Shown: piece by piece, positions 35,898-45,307 of the stretch
Layout: each line of letters opens with the position of its first letter
How positions within the stretch are numbered: position 1 is the stretch's first letter
NCBI GenBank assembly: GCA_951813045.1
Contig: CATOTF010000002.1
Location: forward strand, 3,162,001-3,226,000
Reading direction: 5' to 3'
Source of the DNA: an uncultured Rhizobiaceae bacterium
GTDB taxonomy: Bacteria > Pseudomonadota > Alphaproteobacteria > Rhizobiales > Rhizobiaceae
Length of the DNA: 64,000 bases
Made by a program: the position numbers and the translations under genes
The notes under the pieces: generated by a model
Seen by the model: the letters and a program-made list of their open reading frames with translations, nothing else
The model's database searches: none
What the model was told of the DNA's origin: nothing

Positions 35898-36902
35898 ATG
35901 GCGCGTGAATACGACCCCCATAAATTATCCTCGCCACAGGTATATCTCCTATCCATGCTGATATTCATTGCTCTTGTGGCCTTCCTCGGCATGATCCTTT
36001 ACCGACAAATATTCGAAGCGTTCTCCACAAATCCAGGCCTTAATGGCTTGATACTTGGTGTGCTTTTAGTCGGAATTCTCTTGGCAGTTCTCCAAGTATT
36101 GCGCCTTATGCCGGAAGTTGCATGGGTAAATTCCTTTCGAAGAGGCCAGGCGGAGGAACGAAAACGCAAACCGGTGCTGCTTGCCCCCATGGAAGCCATG
36201 CTTGGCAGTAACTCAAATGTGGCACTTTCAACTGGTTCAACCCAGTCAATTCTGGATTCGATTGGTAACAGGCTTGATGAACGGCGCGAAATTTCCAGAT
36301 ACCTGATCAGCCTGTTGGTATTTCTCGGCCTCCTTGGCACATTCTGGGGCCTTCTTGTCACCATCGGTTCTATTGGTGACACAATTGGTTCGCTTGATCC
36401 TAAGTCCGGCGACACCAATGACGTGCTGGATTCCTTGAAATCCGGATTGAAAGCCCCGCTTGACGGCATGGGCACGGCATTTTCTTCCTCTTTATTTGGT
36501 CTTTCCGGTTCTTTGGTTCTTGGATTCCTCGACTTGCAATCAGGGCAAGCGCAAAACCGTTTCTATCTGGAGTTGGAAAACTGGCTCTCGTCCGTAACAG
36601 ATCTAAACAGCAATTTTGAAAGCAGCCCAGGCGCAGGTAGCCAGGATGTTACGGATGCCATGGAGCGCATCGCCGCGCAGGTGCGTGAAGGGGGTGGAAC
36701 CCGCACCACAGCAGCTATGGCAAGCCTTGCGGAAGGCATTCAGGGCCTTGTCAAACACATGCGTAGCGAACAGCAATTGATACGCGATTGGGTCGAGAAC
36801 CAAAGCAAGTCACAACAGGACATAAAAAAGCTGCTCCAACAGCTTAACAAAACAATGGATAAACCTTCCTCACGGACCAGAACGCCCAAGGACGATCTCT
36901 GA
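35898..36902 (+). CDS. MotA/TolQ/ExbB-like proton channel protein
   Basis: Inner-membrane protein of 334 aa from ATG 35898 behind GGAGAAG. Helices near 20-45, 55-75, 140-165 (YLISLLVFLGLLGTFWGLLV) and 200-225 (GMGTAFSSSLFGLSGSLVLG) match the MotA/TolQ/ExbB layout; the LLGTFWGL and GTAFSSSLFGL stretches carry the family glycines and polar residues of the proton path. The C-terminus is cytoplasmic. It pairs with the OmpA-domain protein 3 bases downstream, so the two probably form a proton-driven motor-like complex; the absence of flagellar genes argues against a flagellar stator. Confidence 0.85.
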   Translation: MAREYDPHKLSSPQVYLLSMLIFIALVAFLGMILYRQIFEAFSTNPGLNGLILGVLLVGILLAVLQVLRLMPEVAWVNSFRRGQAEERKRKPVLLAPMEAMLGSNSNVALSTGSTQSILDSIGNRLDERREISRYLISLLVFLGLLGTFWGLLVTIGSIGDTIGSLDPKSGDTNDVLDSLKSGLKAPLDGMGTAFSSSLFGLSGSLVLGFLDLQSGQAQNRFYLELENWLSSVTDLNSNFESSPGAGSQDVTDAMERIAAQVREGGGTRTTAAMASLAEGIQGLVKHMRSEQQLIRDWVENQSKSQQDIKKLLQQLNKTMDKPSSRTRTPKDDL

Positions 36903-36905
36903 TAG

Positions 36906-37940
36906 ATGCCATCTGCTCGCACAAGACGGCGCGGACATGACAGGGTCGATTATTGGCCGGGGTTTGTTGATGCTTTATCAACGCTTCTTCTGGCGATCAT
37001 GTTCCTTCTGTCTGTATTTGTCCTTGCACAGTTTCTGCTCAGCCAGGAGATTTCAGGAAAAGATACCGTGCTCAACCGGCTAAACAGCCAGTTGAATGAG
37101 CTGACTGCCCTATTGGCTTTAGAAAAATCCGCTAAACAGGATCTGGAAGACCAAATCAACACCCTGAGCGCCAGCCTTGGGCAAAGTCGCGCAGAACAAT
37201 CTCGCCTACAGGCCTTGCTCAACAGTGGGTCTGGTGCAGCAGAAATCGCTGAAGAGCGCGCGGGAACGCTCTCCCAGACTTTGGACGAAGAACGCAAGGT
37301 CAGCCGACGCGCACTCAATCAGGTACAGCTACTCAACCAGCAAATTACAGCACTGCGGAAACAGATCGCAGCACTGGAAGATGCGCTGGATGTATCAGAA
37401 GCAAAGGATCGTGAAAGCTCAACCAAAATCGCGGATTTGGGCCGGCGTTTGAATGTTGCCCTGGCTCAACGGGTTCAGGAATTAAATCGCTATCGGTCTG
37501 ATTTCTTTGGTCGATTACGGGAGATTCTCGGCAATCGCAAAGACATTCGTGTGGTTGGCGACCGTTTTGTTTTCCAGTCAGAAGTTCTGTTCCCTTCCGG
37601 TGGCGCGCAACTTAACCCGGCAGGTCTTGGCGAAATGGAAAAACTCGCCAAAGCACTGATTGAGCTGGGCTCTGAGATACCTGACGAGATCGAATGGGTT
37701 TTACGTGTCGACGGTCACACCGATAATATCCCGCTAAGCGGCAACGGCCGTTACCGCGACAATTGGGAACTTTCCTCCGGCCGAGCCACTTCGGTTGTCA
37801 AATATCTTGTCCGTCAGGGTGTACCGGCAAAACGCCTTGTCGCCGCCGGTTTCGGCGAGTTCCAGCCACTGGACATTGAAGCAACCCAGGAAGCGCGGGA
37901 CAGAAACCGCCGTATTGAGCTAAAACTCACCGAAAAATAA
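36906..37940 (+). CDS. OmpA/MotB-domain peptidoglycan-binding protein
   Basis: Inner-membrane-anchored protein of 344 aa. A single N-terminal helix (FVDALSTLLLAIMFLLSVFV) is followed by a long coiled coil (residues ~55-195, with LNSQLNELTALLALEKSAKQ) and a C-terminal OmpA/MotB domain with the peptidoglycan-binding motif VDGHTDNIP and ELSSGRATSVVKYL, AGFGEFQPL. The layout is MotB-like and the helix faces the ExbB-like partner encoded just upstream. Together they probably couple proton flow to a load on the cell wall. Confidence 0.88.
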   Translation: MPSARTRRRGHDRVDYWPGFVDALSTLLLAIMFLLSVFVLAQFLLSQEISGKDTVLNRLNSQLNELTALLALEKSAKQDLEDQINTLSASLGQSRAEQSRLQALLNSGSGAAEIAEERAGTLSQTLDEERKVSRRALNQVQLLNQQITALRKQIAALEDALDVSEAKDRESSTKIADLGRRLNVALAQRVQELNRYRSDFFGRLREILGNRKDIRVVGDRFVFQSEVLFPSGGAQLNPAGLGEMEKLAKALIELGSEIPDEIEWVLRVDGHTDNIPLSGNGRYRDNWELSSGRATSVVKYLVRQGVPAKRLVAAGFGEFQPLDIEATQEARDRNRRIELKLTEK

Positions 37941-37970
37941 GACCTATGGAACTGTCACAGGGATCAACAC

Positions 37971-38729
37971 ATGGACAATAAATTTGCGCATTACCCAAGT
38001 TTGAAAAGTAAGACTGTATTTATCACCGGAGGCGCATCCGGTATCGGGGCTGATATGGTTCGCGCATTTGCCCAACAGGGCGCAAAAGTCGGGTTTGTTG
38101 ATCTGGATGTTGCAGCTTCCAATGCTCTTATCGAAGATACCGAAGGAACGGTAGCATTTGAGCAATGTGATCTTCGCGATATAGAACAGCTCAAAACAGC
38201 GCTCACAGCCCTTTCCGACAAACTTGGTTTCGCCACCGTTTTGGTCAATAACGCGGCGCGGGATGACCGGCACGATTGGCAGAAGGTGACTCCGGAATAT
38301 TGGGACGAGCGACAGGCCACAAACCTGCGCCACCAGTTCTTCACCATTCAAGCCGTCGCACCGGGCATGATTGAGGCTGGGGGCGGTTCCATCATCAATA
38401 TGGGGTCAAACTCCTGGTGGGAAGCGGGCGGTAATATGCCTTCTTACACAACCGCCAAGGCCGCTGTTCACGGCTTAACCCGCACGATGGCCCGCGATCT
38501 TGGCGACCACCGCATTCGTGTTAACACTGTTGTGCCCGGGTGGATTATGACCGAGCGCCAAAAACAGCTTTGGGTGACTGATGAATCAATCGAAAATCAT
38601 CGCGCCCGCCAATGCCTGCCGGACCTGATTGACCCGATCTACGTCGCCCGCATGGTGCTCTTCCTCGCATCCGACGATTCAGCCATGTGCACCGCTAACA
38701 ATTATATGGTCGAAGCGGGGTCGATTTAG
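37971..38729 (+). CDS. Short-chain dehydrogenase/reductase
   Basis: Cytoplasmic NAD(P)-dependent oxidoreductase of 252 aa. Cofactor motif TGGASGIGADMV, NNAARDD in place of the usual NNAG, catalytic Ser in NMGSNSWWEAGG and the YTTAK catalytic Tyr-Lys pair; RVNTVVPGWIMT is typical of classical SDRs. An acidic residue after the second strand (FVDLDVA) suggests NAD. The substrate is unknown. Its stop overlaps the 3' end of the ABC exporter gene on the other strand by 4 bases. Confidence 0.88.
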   Translation: MDNKFAHYPSLKSKTVFITGGASGIGADMVRAFAQQGAKVGFVDLDVAASNALIEDTEGTVAFEQCDLRDIEQLKTALTALSDKLGFATVLVNNAARDDRHDWQKVTPEYWDERQATNLRHQFFTIQAVAPGMIEAGGGSIINMGSNSWWEAGGNMPSYTTAKAAVHGLTRTMARDLGDHRIRVNTVVPGWIMTERQKQLWVTDESIENHRARQCLPDLIDPIYVARMVLFLASDDSAMCTANNYMVEAGSI

Positions 38730-40528
38730 GCGACGCCTGCAAATTCGGTTTCAAATTGCAGTTTCGCCAGTTTCGCGTAAATACCACCTTTGGCGACCAA
38801 CTCGTCGTGGGTACCTTCTTCAACGAATTTTCCGCCCTCCATAACCATAATCCGCTCTGCCTTTAGAACAGTGGCGAGACGGTGGGCGATGACGATGGTT
38901 GTGCGACCGACCATCAGGCCATCAAGCGCTTTTTGAACCAGCTTTTCGCTCTCGGCGTCCAGGGCACTAGTCGCTTCATCGAGCAGTAATAGTGGCGCAT
39001 CCTTGAGAATGGCCCGGGCGATGGCAATCCGCTGACGCTGACCACCGGACAGGGTAATGCCGCGCTCGCCAACGGTTGTTTCATAACCGTCTTGAAGATC
39101 GCTGATAAAATCATCGGCCAGCGCCAGTTTCGCCGCTTTCTTGACATCTTCCACGGTGGCATCGGGGTGGCCAAAGCGGATATTATCCATCACCGACATG
39201 GCGAAAATGGTTGTATCCTGTGGCACAAGGGCAATCTGTTGGCGCAGATCAACCGGGGCAAGGCTTGTAATATCCAGCCCATCCAGCTCAACCGCGCCCG
39301 CCGTCGGGTCGTAATAGCGCAAGGCCAGGTTAAACAATGTGCTTTTGCCTGAACCGGAGGCCCCCACCAGCGCAACGGTCTCGCCGGGGTTAACCTTAAT
39401 ATCAAGCCCTTCAACGATGTTTTGCTCAAGGCGCGTTGGGTATGCAAAAGACACACCCTTGAATTCCAGTGCGCCCTTACTTGGCAAAGGCAATTTCAAC
39501 GGCTTCTGGGGAGCTTCCACCGCTGGCTTGGTGGCCAACAGTTCGCTCAAACGCTCCGCCGCACCCGCAGCTTGGGAAAGCTCACCCCAAACTTCCGACA
39601 AGGCACCAAGCGAACCGGCAGCCACGGCGGAATAGATGAGGAATTGACCCAATAGTCCGGGGCTCATCGTCCCTTCCAACACCGCCCCTGCCCCGATCCA
39701 CAGGACACCAACGACACTGGAAAAAATCATCAGGATGGCGAACGCCGTCAGGGTAGCGCGTGCAGCAATAGAAGACCGCACAGCTTCAAAACTCACTTCA
39801 ACCGCTTCGGAAAAACGATTTGAAACCAGTTTTTCATTGGTAAACGCCTGCAGGGTTTTTACCGACGAAATGCTTTCGGACGCATAGGCAGTGGCATCCG
39901 CCAATTTATCCTGGGCAAAACGGGACTTCTTACGCACCCGCCGACCGAACGCGAAAATTGGCAATACGATAATTGGGATAGCCACCAGAACGATCAGCGA
40001 AAGGCTCGGGCTGGTTGAAATCATCATGAAAATGGACCCGATGATCAACACGATATTGCGCAGGGCCATGGAAGCTGTTGCCCCCGCCGCGCTTTTGATC
40101 TGCGTCGTATCCGCAGTCAGCCGTGAAATCAGCTCCCCGGTTTTTGCCGTGTCGAAAAAATTGGCAGAAAGCGTCGTAATGTGGGTAAAAACATCCCGTC
40201 GCAGGTCTGCAACCACACGCTCCCCCAACCAGATGACGAAATAATAACGCATCGAACTGGAAACCGCGAGCAGGGCCGCAATGGCAAACAGGGCATAAAA
40301 ATAGCTGTTAACCAGTGTACTATCGGACTTGGTAAATCCATTATCCACCATGGAACGTACAGCCAGTGGCAAAGACAAAGTCGTAGCGGCGGCCAGGATG
40401 AGAAATACAAATGCACCGATCAAATGGCCTTTATAATTCAACAGGTAAGGGAACAGCTTCGCTAGCGGTCGCAGGCCTGAACGATCAGGTTTTTCAACAT
40501 TATTTTGTTCGGTCTCTTGCTCAGTCAC
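38726..40528 (-). CDS. ABC exporter, fused permease-ATPase (MsbA-like)
   Basis: Inner-membrane half-transporter of 600 aa. Six helices fill about residues 30-330 (ABC_membrane type 1), followed by the ATPase: Walker [10 protein letters not shown] near 395, signature [15 protein letters not shown] and Walker [14 protein letters not shown]-loop IAHRL. It works as a homodimer exporting lipids or hydrophobic compounds. It is divergent from rpmE, a neighbourhood commonly seen in rhizobia. No partner half-transporter is nearby. Confidence 0.92.
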   Translation of the reverse strand: MTEQETEQNNVEKPDRSGLRPLAKLFPYLLNYKGHLIGAFVFLILAAATTLSLPLAVRSMVDNGFTKSDSTLVNSYFYALFAIAALLAVSSSMRYYFVIWLGERVVADLRRDVFTHITTLSANFFDTAKTGELISRLTADTTQIKSAAGATASMALRNIVLIIGSIFMMISTSPSLSLIVLVAIPIIVLPIFAFGRRVRKKSRFAQDKLADATAYASESISSVKTLQAFTNEKLVSNRFSEAVEVSFEAVRSSIAARATLTAFAILMIFSSVVGVLWIGAGAVLEGTMSPGLLGQFLIYSAVAAGSLGALSEVWGELSQAAGAAERLSELLATKPAVEAPQKPLKLPLPSKGALEFKGVSFAYPTRLEQNIVEGLDIKVNPGETVALVGASGSGKSTLFNLALRYYDPTAGAVELDGLDITSLAPVDLRQQIALVPQDTTIFAMSVMDNIRFGHPDATVEDVKKAAKLALADDFISDLQDGYETTVGERGITLSGGQRQRIAIARAILKDAPLLLLDEATSALDAESEKLVQKALDGLMVGRTTIVIAHRLATVLKAERIMVMEGGKFVEEGTHDELVAKGGIYAKLAKLQFETEFAGVA

Positions 40529-40717
40529 GTGGAAAGAACCTGCCTTCTTGTCTTGTTAGAAACCTTGATGTATATGCTGCGCGAAGAAATTCAAAGATGG
40601 CGTAGTGAATATTCACCATTAGGTGACCAAACTGCCCATCTTTATCCCAAAACAGTCCGGCACACATGCTTTCCCTTTTGGAGATCATGGTCCGGCTTTG
40701 AAAACAGGACGAACACT

Positions 40718-40939
40718 ATGAAGGCCGAAATCCATCCCGACTACCACACAATCAAAGTGGTCATGACAGACGGCACAGAATATGAAACACGCTCCACCTG
40801 GGGCAAAGAAGGCGACGTTATGAATCTTGACGTTGACCCCACATCCCACCCGGCATGGACCGGTGGTGGCGGCGCAATGCTCGACCGTGATGGCCGTGTT
40901 TCCAAATTTAACAAGAAATTCGGCGGCCTGGGTATTTAA
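40718..40939 (+). CDS. rpmE: 50S ribosomal protein L31 (zinc-independent form)
   Basis: Ribosomal protein L31 of 73 aa. The start [20 protein letters not shown] and the ending [12 protein letters not shown] are diagnostic. The Cys residues that bind zinc in the C+ form are absent, so this is a C- form. It has its own intrinsic terminator downstream. Confidence 0.96.
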   Translation: MKAEIHPDYHTIKVVMTDGTEYETRSTWGKEGDVMNLDVDPTSHPAWTGGGGAMLDRDGRVSKFNKKFGGLGI

Positions 40940-40964
40940 TCCAACCCAACAATTTATTTCCAAA

Positions 40965-40998
40965 AAACCCGCTGCAGGAAACTGTGGCGGTTTTTTTT
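40965..40998 (+). terminator. Rho-independent terminator of rpmE
   Basis: AAACC-GCTGCAG and CTGTGGC-GGTTT arms form a stem with one bulge around a GAAA tetraloop, followed by eight T. It ends rpmE and lies just before the convergent alpha/beta hydrolase gene. Confidence 0.88.
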
Positions 40999-41003
40999 GT
41001 ACC

Positions 41004-41726
41004 TCACGTTTGCAATGAAGTTGAATATCCAAGCCAATCTCCCAGCGCATCGTTCACCGCCAACGGATTTTCAAGTGTCGTGATATGCCCCGCATCGGGT
41101 ACAATCACCAGATGGCTGGTCGGCAGTAATGTGTGAATTTCCCGGTGTCGACTTACGGGGCACGGTTGATCATGTTCCCCACATAATACAAGTGTGTGTC
41201 CGTCGTAGCCGCTCAACACGACCGTTGCATCCTGCCGCGCCATCAGAGCCGTCGCCTGCGCCTCGAAAACCCGGGGGCCTAAGGTCTCAGCCATCTCCAT
41301 AAATACCGCGTTTAGTTCCGGATCACCCATATGTTGCGGCGCTACGTAAAATGGTTTCAACTCTTCCATCATCATGGACGATAGCTCCCCATTACGCGCG
41401 CGGCCAATCTGCCTGACCCGCATTTCCAGCCTATCATCAGCATCCGGCAGATGGTTGGTGTCCATCAGAGCCAAACGCTCAACACGGCCCGACGCCTGAC
41501 GCAGCATCTCCATGGCGATAATGCCACCCATGGAAAGCCCGCAAAGCGCAAACCGGTTGAAGTTGGTGCCGTTTAGAATGCGCGTTGCCATTTGTTCGAT
41601 TGAATCGTCAAAAACAGGCTCCGCAACTTCAATCGGGAATCTGTCCCCAAATTCAGCAATTTGCGGTGCAAACAAAAGGTGATTGCACATCAGCCCCGGC
41701 ACCAAAATCAAACCGTCAAATGGCAT
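41004..41726 (-). CDS. Alpha/beta hydrolase
   Basis: Cytoplasmic hydrolase of 240 aa. The nucleophile elbow is GLSMGG (Ser near residue 85), an acid residue is likely in LVLCGEHDQPCP, and the catalytic His is in VPDAGHITTLENP. The sequence resembles 3-oxoadipate enol-lactonase-like and esterase-like members. It is the last gene of the minus-strand operon that starts with the HisD-like gene, so it may open a lactone or ester made earlier in the pathway. Confidence 0.85.
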   Translation of the reverse strand: MPFDGLILVPGLMCNHLLFAPQIAEFGDRFPIEVAEPVFDDSIEQMATRILNGTNFNRFALCGLSMGGIIAMEMLRQASGRVERLALMDTNHLPDADDRLEMRVRQIGRARNGELSSMMMEELKPFYVAPQHMGDPELNAVFMEMAETLGPRVFEAQATALMARQDATVVLSGYDGHTLVLCGEHDQPCPVSRHREIHTLLPTSHLVIVPDAGHITTLENPLAVNDALGDWLGYSTSLQT

Positions 41727-41735
41727 TGTTGGATA

Positions 41736-42869
41736 TTAAACCCGGGCTGAAGCTAAAGCCGCCCCTTCGCTCATCGCCTTGAGTTTGGCATATGCAATTT
41801 CAGGGTCTACGGAGCCGTAACCTGCGAAAGTGCCAAACCCGCAATCGGACCCGGCAATAACTCGATCAGCGCCAACAATTTGCGCAAACCGCTCGACGCG
41901 TTGTGCGACAACTTCCCGGTGTTCGATGAAATTCGTCGTCGTATCAACCACACCGGGCATCAAAATCCTGTCGTCAGGAATTTCATTTTTACGGTCACGA
42001 AACACGGTCCATTCATGGGCATGACGCGGGTTCGAGGTTTCAAACAAAAGCGTTCGCGCTTTCGCCTTCATCAGGGTTGGGAACATCGTATCCATATCAA
42101 TATCGCAACAGTGGGGGCCTTCGTAGTTACCCCAACATATGTGAATTCGCACCCTGTCTTGTGGAATGTTTTCCAGCGCATGGTTCAGCACTTCAACATG
42201 CATGTCAGCAATTTTCACAAATTCAACATCGCTTAAATCTTCAAACAACATGTGGCGGGAAAGCGCAAGATCAGGACAATCCAACTGCAACTCAAGTCCG
42301 GCAGAGACGATTGTCTCATATTCTTCACGCATGGCACCGACCAGCGCCTCAAGGTATTTCTCACGGCTTGAATAATGAACATTTTGCAAAAACAGCGAGA
42401 TAACACCCGGTGAAGCTGCATTCATAAAGCCCCGTTCGGCACCGTGTTTCGCCATGGCCGATTTAAGATTGGCGATATCCTTATTCAATTCGTCCTGACC
42501 TTTAGACGTTACATCGCTTGTGCACTGTGGCCGAGCATAGGTCGGGGTGCCGCCACTTTCCGCAATACGTTTCAAAAATGTTGGAAACATTTTTAAATCG
42601 GCGGGTGCATTACGGTCACTGTCACCGGAAAACCCCGTGTAACGGTCTTTTACATAGGTGGCGTAGGAAATCTTCGATGTCTCCCCGTCCGAGACCACAC
42701 CGACACCGGCTTCCACCTGACGACGGACGGTCTCGTCGACCGCTTCCGTCATCGCCGCATCGAACTCACCTTGATCATATGGTTGCTCTTTTTCGCGGGC
42801 AAAAATAAAATCCACCACTTTTTGCGTACGTGGCAGCGAGCCCGCATGGGATGTGAGTATTTTTGTCAT
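41736..42869 (-). CDS. Cobalamin-independent methionine synthase (MetE C-terminal) family protein
   Basis: Cytoplasmic protein of 377 aa, half the length of MetE and covering only its catalytic C-terminal barrel. The zinc ligand set of the family is present: HIC in RIHICWGNYEGPH, the Glu in LLFETSNPRHAHEW and Cys in VIAGSDCGFGTF. The N-terminus LTSHAGSLPRTQKVVDF is typical of the COG0620 subgroup that also contains epoxyalkane:coenzyme M transferase. Without the folate-binding N-terminal half, true methionine synthesis is less likely; transfer or removal of a thiol- or methyl-linked group is possible. It lies in the NTF2-rich catabolic operon. Confidence 0.85.
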   Translation of the reverse strand: MTKILTSHAGSLPRTQKVVDFIFAREKEQPYDQGEFDAAMTEAVDETVRRQVEAGVGVVSDGETSKISYATYVKDRYTGFSGDSDRNAPADLKMFPTFLKRIAESGGTPTYARPQCTSDVTSKGQDELNKDIANLKSAMAKHGAERGFMNAASPGVISLFLQNVHYSSREKYLEALVGAMREEYETIVSAGLELQLDCPDLALSRHMLFEDLSDVEFVKIADMHVEVLNHALENIPQDRVRIHICWGNYEGPHCCDIDMDTMFPTLMKAKARTLLFETSNPRHAHEWTVFRDRKNEIPDDRILMPGVVDTTTNFIEHREVVAQRVERFAQIVGADRVIAGSDCGFGTFAGYGSVDPEIAYAKLKAMSEGAALASARV

Positions 42870-42913
42870 TCTGTCTCTCCTGATGCCTGTCGTTTTCGCG
42901 ACAAGACAATCCC

Positions 42914-43891
42914 CTAATTCAAATCCGTCGCCGTTGGTCCTGCGGGGTCATCCGTGTTGATCACACGGAACAAGCTGCAGGCCCCTGTCATACTCGGTTC
43001 CAGCGTATAGTTCGTACCCGGCGGCACCGCACTTGTGTCGCCGGGAGCAAGAGTTTTAACATTGCCGCTCCAGCCAAGGGTCCAATGGCCCTGATGAACT
43101 AAAAGGATATGATGGCGGCCGTCGCCACCCTGTTCACCGGTCAAAGAACCGCGTGTCAAAAATTCAGTTTCAAATCCTGGGCGGTCCCGCAGCATGCCGT
43201 CTTCGGCAATTACTTTCGCGGGCGCATCCGACGCCAACGCCATCATGTCCCAGTAACGGGCAACATAATAAGGCACGACTTCCGAAGAACTTGGCGAAGG
43301 ATAACGGCTAGCTTCATCGTCGCTCATGATCGGCATCGGCGATACACCATCAGGTAAGGCTTCACCTTTCTTGGTGTCATAAAGCTTGCCCGATTCCGCC
43401 AATACAAGGCCGTGATCCTGTGCATCCTGAATAACCTGCGGTGCCCAGATCACTCCTCCACCGGCATCATCACCGCCAAGAATAGCCATGATTATCCCAT
43501 AGTCCGTACCGATATTCTCAAACCCGCGAAATATGCCTGTGGGAATATTGATGATATCCCCTTCTTCCAGGGTAACTTCGCCGGACGTGCCGTAACGCCC
43601 CCAGAAAAACCGCCAGCGCCCTTTGTGGACATAAAACACTTCCGCTGTACGGTGACTGTGAAGTGAATTGCGGCATCTCGGTGGCTGCCCCGCAGCGCCA
43701 ATATTAAATCCCGGTGTTTCCTGAATATGGACATGCTGGTCGGCTGATTCAGATACACCACCGCCAATAATCGTAAAGTTTTCTTTTTGGTCGCTGCCCG
43801 GTGTATGAGCGTCAATAAACGCAGTTTTGCACGGCATAAGATCGCCATAACGAACAATACGGGCTTCCATTTGTTCCGGTGTCATGGTCAT
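42914..43891 (-). CDS. Bicupin domain protein
   Basis: Cytoplasmic protein of 325 aa with two cupin barrels. The first contains the metal-type motif NSLHSHRTAEVFYVHKGRWR followed by GDIINIPTGIFRGFEN; the second has HHILLVHQGHWTLGW and GDTSAVPPGTNYTLEPS and looks metal-poor. The layout resembles bicupin dioxygenases and isomerases, but no specific enzyme is recognisable. It lies 2 bases from the RidA gene in the operon. Confidence 0.82.
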   Translation of the reverse strand: MTMTPEQMEARIVRYGDLMPCKTAFIDAHTPGSDQKENFTIIGGGVSESADQHVHIQETPGFNIGAAGQPPRCRNSLHSHRTAEVFYVHKGRWRFFWGRYGTSGEVTLEEGDIINIPTGIFRGFENIGTDYGIIMAILGGDDAGGGVIWAPQVIQDAQDHGLVLAESGKLYDTKKGEALPDGVSPMPIMSDDEASRYPSPSSSEVVPYYVARYWDMMALASDAPAKVIAEDGMLRDRPGFETEFLTRGSLTGEQGGDGRHHILLVHQGHWTLGWSGNVKTLAPGDTSAVPPGTNYTLEPSMTGACSLFRVINTDDPAGPTATDLN

Positions 43892-43893
43892 GG

Positions 43894-44292
43894 TCAGTCC
43901 TCTGCCTTTGATGCGATTATCCGCAGTTCAACCAATGTGCCCGGTGTGACGAATCCCGTCACCTCAATTGCCGTCCAGGCTGGATACGGTTCAACCACAA
44001 ATTCACTTCGAATTTTACGGAACACATCGATGTGGTCCTGTATCGCTACGTGATAGGATGTCATTTCCAGAATGCTTGAAAAATCAAGGCCAGCTTCATT
44101 CAAGACTGATCGCACTCGTTCAAAGGCCAATCTGATTTGCCGAGCAGGATCGGGGTCAACGATGCCTCCTGGACCTGCTCCGGTCATACCAGTCAGAAAT
44201 ATAAAATTTCCATGTTCCAAGCCGGGTGACATGTTCCAATCACTCACATAACCTTCCATCCCGGACGGGACAATTGCAGATTTCTGATTCAC
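43894..44292 (-). CDS. RidA/YjgF family protein
   Basis: Small cytoplasmic protein of 132 aa. Family motifs are FIFLTGMTGAGPGG, RQIRLAFERVRSVLNEAGLD, SYHVAIQDHIDVFRKIR and YPAWTAIEVTGFVTPGTLVE. The canonical Arg of the RidA active site (usually in the P-x-R-T/S motif) is replaced by PAWTAIEV, so imine deaminase activity is uncertain. It is tightly packed between the cupin and NTF2 genes. Confidence 0.88.
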   Translation of the reverse strand: MNQKSAIVPSGMEGYVSDWNMSPGLEHGNFIFLTGMTGAGPGGIVDPDPARQIRLAFERVRSVLNEAGLDFSSILEMTSYHVAIQDHIDVFRKIRSEFVVEPYPAWTAIEVTGFVTPGTLVELRIIASKAED

Positions 44293-44293
44293 A

Positions 44294-45295
44294 TTATGCT
44301 CCCGTCTGCATCAAAATCTGTTTCCAGATCGCTACTTCATCATAAAGCGCGCATTCGCGGCGGATGGTTGCGTCCCCCTCTTGGCCGTTGGTGACAAAGG
44401 GCCCGTATTCCGCGTGGCACATGCCCATGACGTGTACATGAGCCCCGGTCGGTTTGCCGAAGGCGCCAACTCCTTCGTGCGCCCCGTCAAGCGACCACCT
44501 GATGGCGGCGCGCGGTGGCAACATATCACCGTCCAACCCAATCTGGTGATGAATTTTAAACGTTGCGTTCGGAAATGCTGAACGCAGAGCAAGCCAGAAT
44601 TCTTCAACCGGTCGCCAGGAAAGGCCGCTTTTTGCGCCTGTATATTCGCTCACAACCGCCCGGTCATAATCATCACGGATAATGTTAAAATCCTTATCCA
44701 TCAAGCGCTGCAAAGTTCGAGCGTATCGGGCACCCCATTCATTATCATTGCCAGTGCCGTGGTAACCACCATCGACGTCCTGATCAGGCGTAAAGGGCTT
44801 TGCGGCCCTATCCGCTCCCCCTTCACTTTTGATCAGCCTTTTGGCAAATTTCCTTGGGTCCATACCCAACTGTCTGACAATACCGCCGTGATCCCGAATC
44901 AGCCATTCATCAAAAATCGTGCCATCTTTTGCAGCGCAATCGGCGATCACACGAACGGTAAAGCGTTTGCCGGTTGCCTTTCCAAACAATCCATCACGCT
45001 CGTGAACACCCGTCGTGATGATGCGGTGGGATGACAGCAATCCGGTTTCGTGTTCACTCCATATCACATCTTCCCCGAACATCTCGCGGCTGGGAATCTC
45101 ATAGATCGTTCCCATGGTGGCGGAAATTACCTCTTGGTTTCCCCGCTGAATGCCCATGGGCGAGCGCACCGGTATGTCATCCGAATAATAATGATTCAGC
45201 GTTCCAACCCCGCGATCTTCCCAAATCTCCTTGGTGATCGCGATGATGTAGTCCGGGAAATCTTTCCACTGCTGCGAGAAACCCTTGATAGTCAA
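44294..45295 (-). CDS. Double-domain SnoaL/NTF2-like protein (ester-cyclase family)
   Basis: Cytoplasmic protein of 333 aa made of two NTF2-like domains (about 1-150 and 175-330). Domain 1 has LNHYYSDDIPVRSPMGIQRG and FDEWLIRDHGGIVRQLGMDP; domain 2 has PVEEFWLALRSAFPNATFKI and ALYDEVAIWKQILMQTG. The SnoaL/ester-cyclase group carries out ring closures, isomerisations or water additions on small acids and polyketides. It is the most divergent of the four NTF2-like proteins in this locus. It starts 12 bases after the SDR gene. Confidence 0.8.
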   Translation of the reverse strand: MTIKGFSQQWKDFPDYIIAITKEIWEDRGVGTLNHYYSDDIPVRSPMGIQRGNQEVISATMGTIYEIPSREMFGEDVIWSEHETGLLSSHRIITTGVHERDGLFGKATGKRFTVRVIADCAAKDGTIFDEWLIRDHGGIVRQLGMDPRKFAKRLIKSEGGADRAAKPFTPDQDVDGGYHGTGNDNEWGARYARTLQRLMDKDFNIIRDDYDRAVVSEYTGAKSGLSWRPVEEFWLALRSAFPNATFKIHHQIGLDGDMLPPRAAIRWSLDGAHEGVGAFGKPTGAHVHVMGMCHAEYGPFVTNGQEGDATIRRECALYDEVAIWKQILMQTGA

Positions 45296-45307
45296 AATGT
45301 TATTCCT

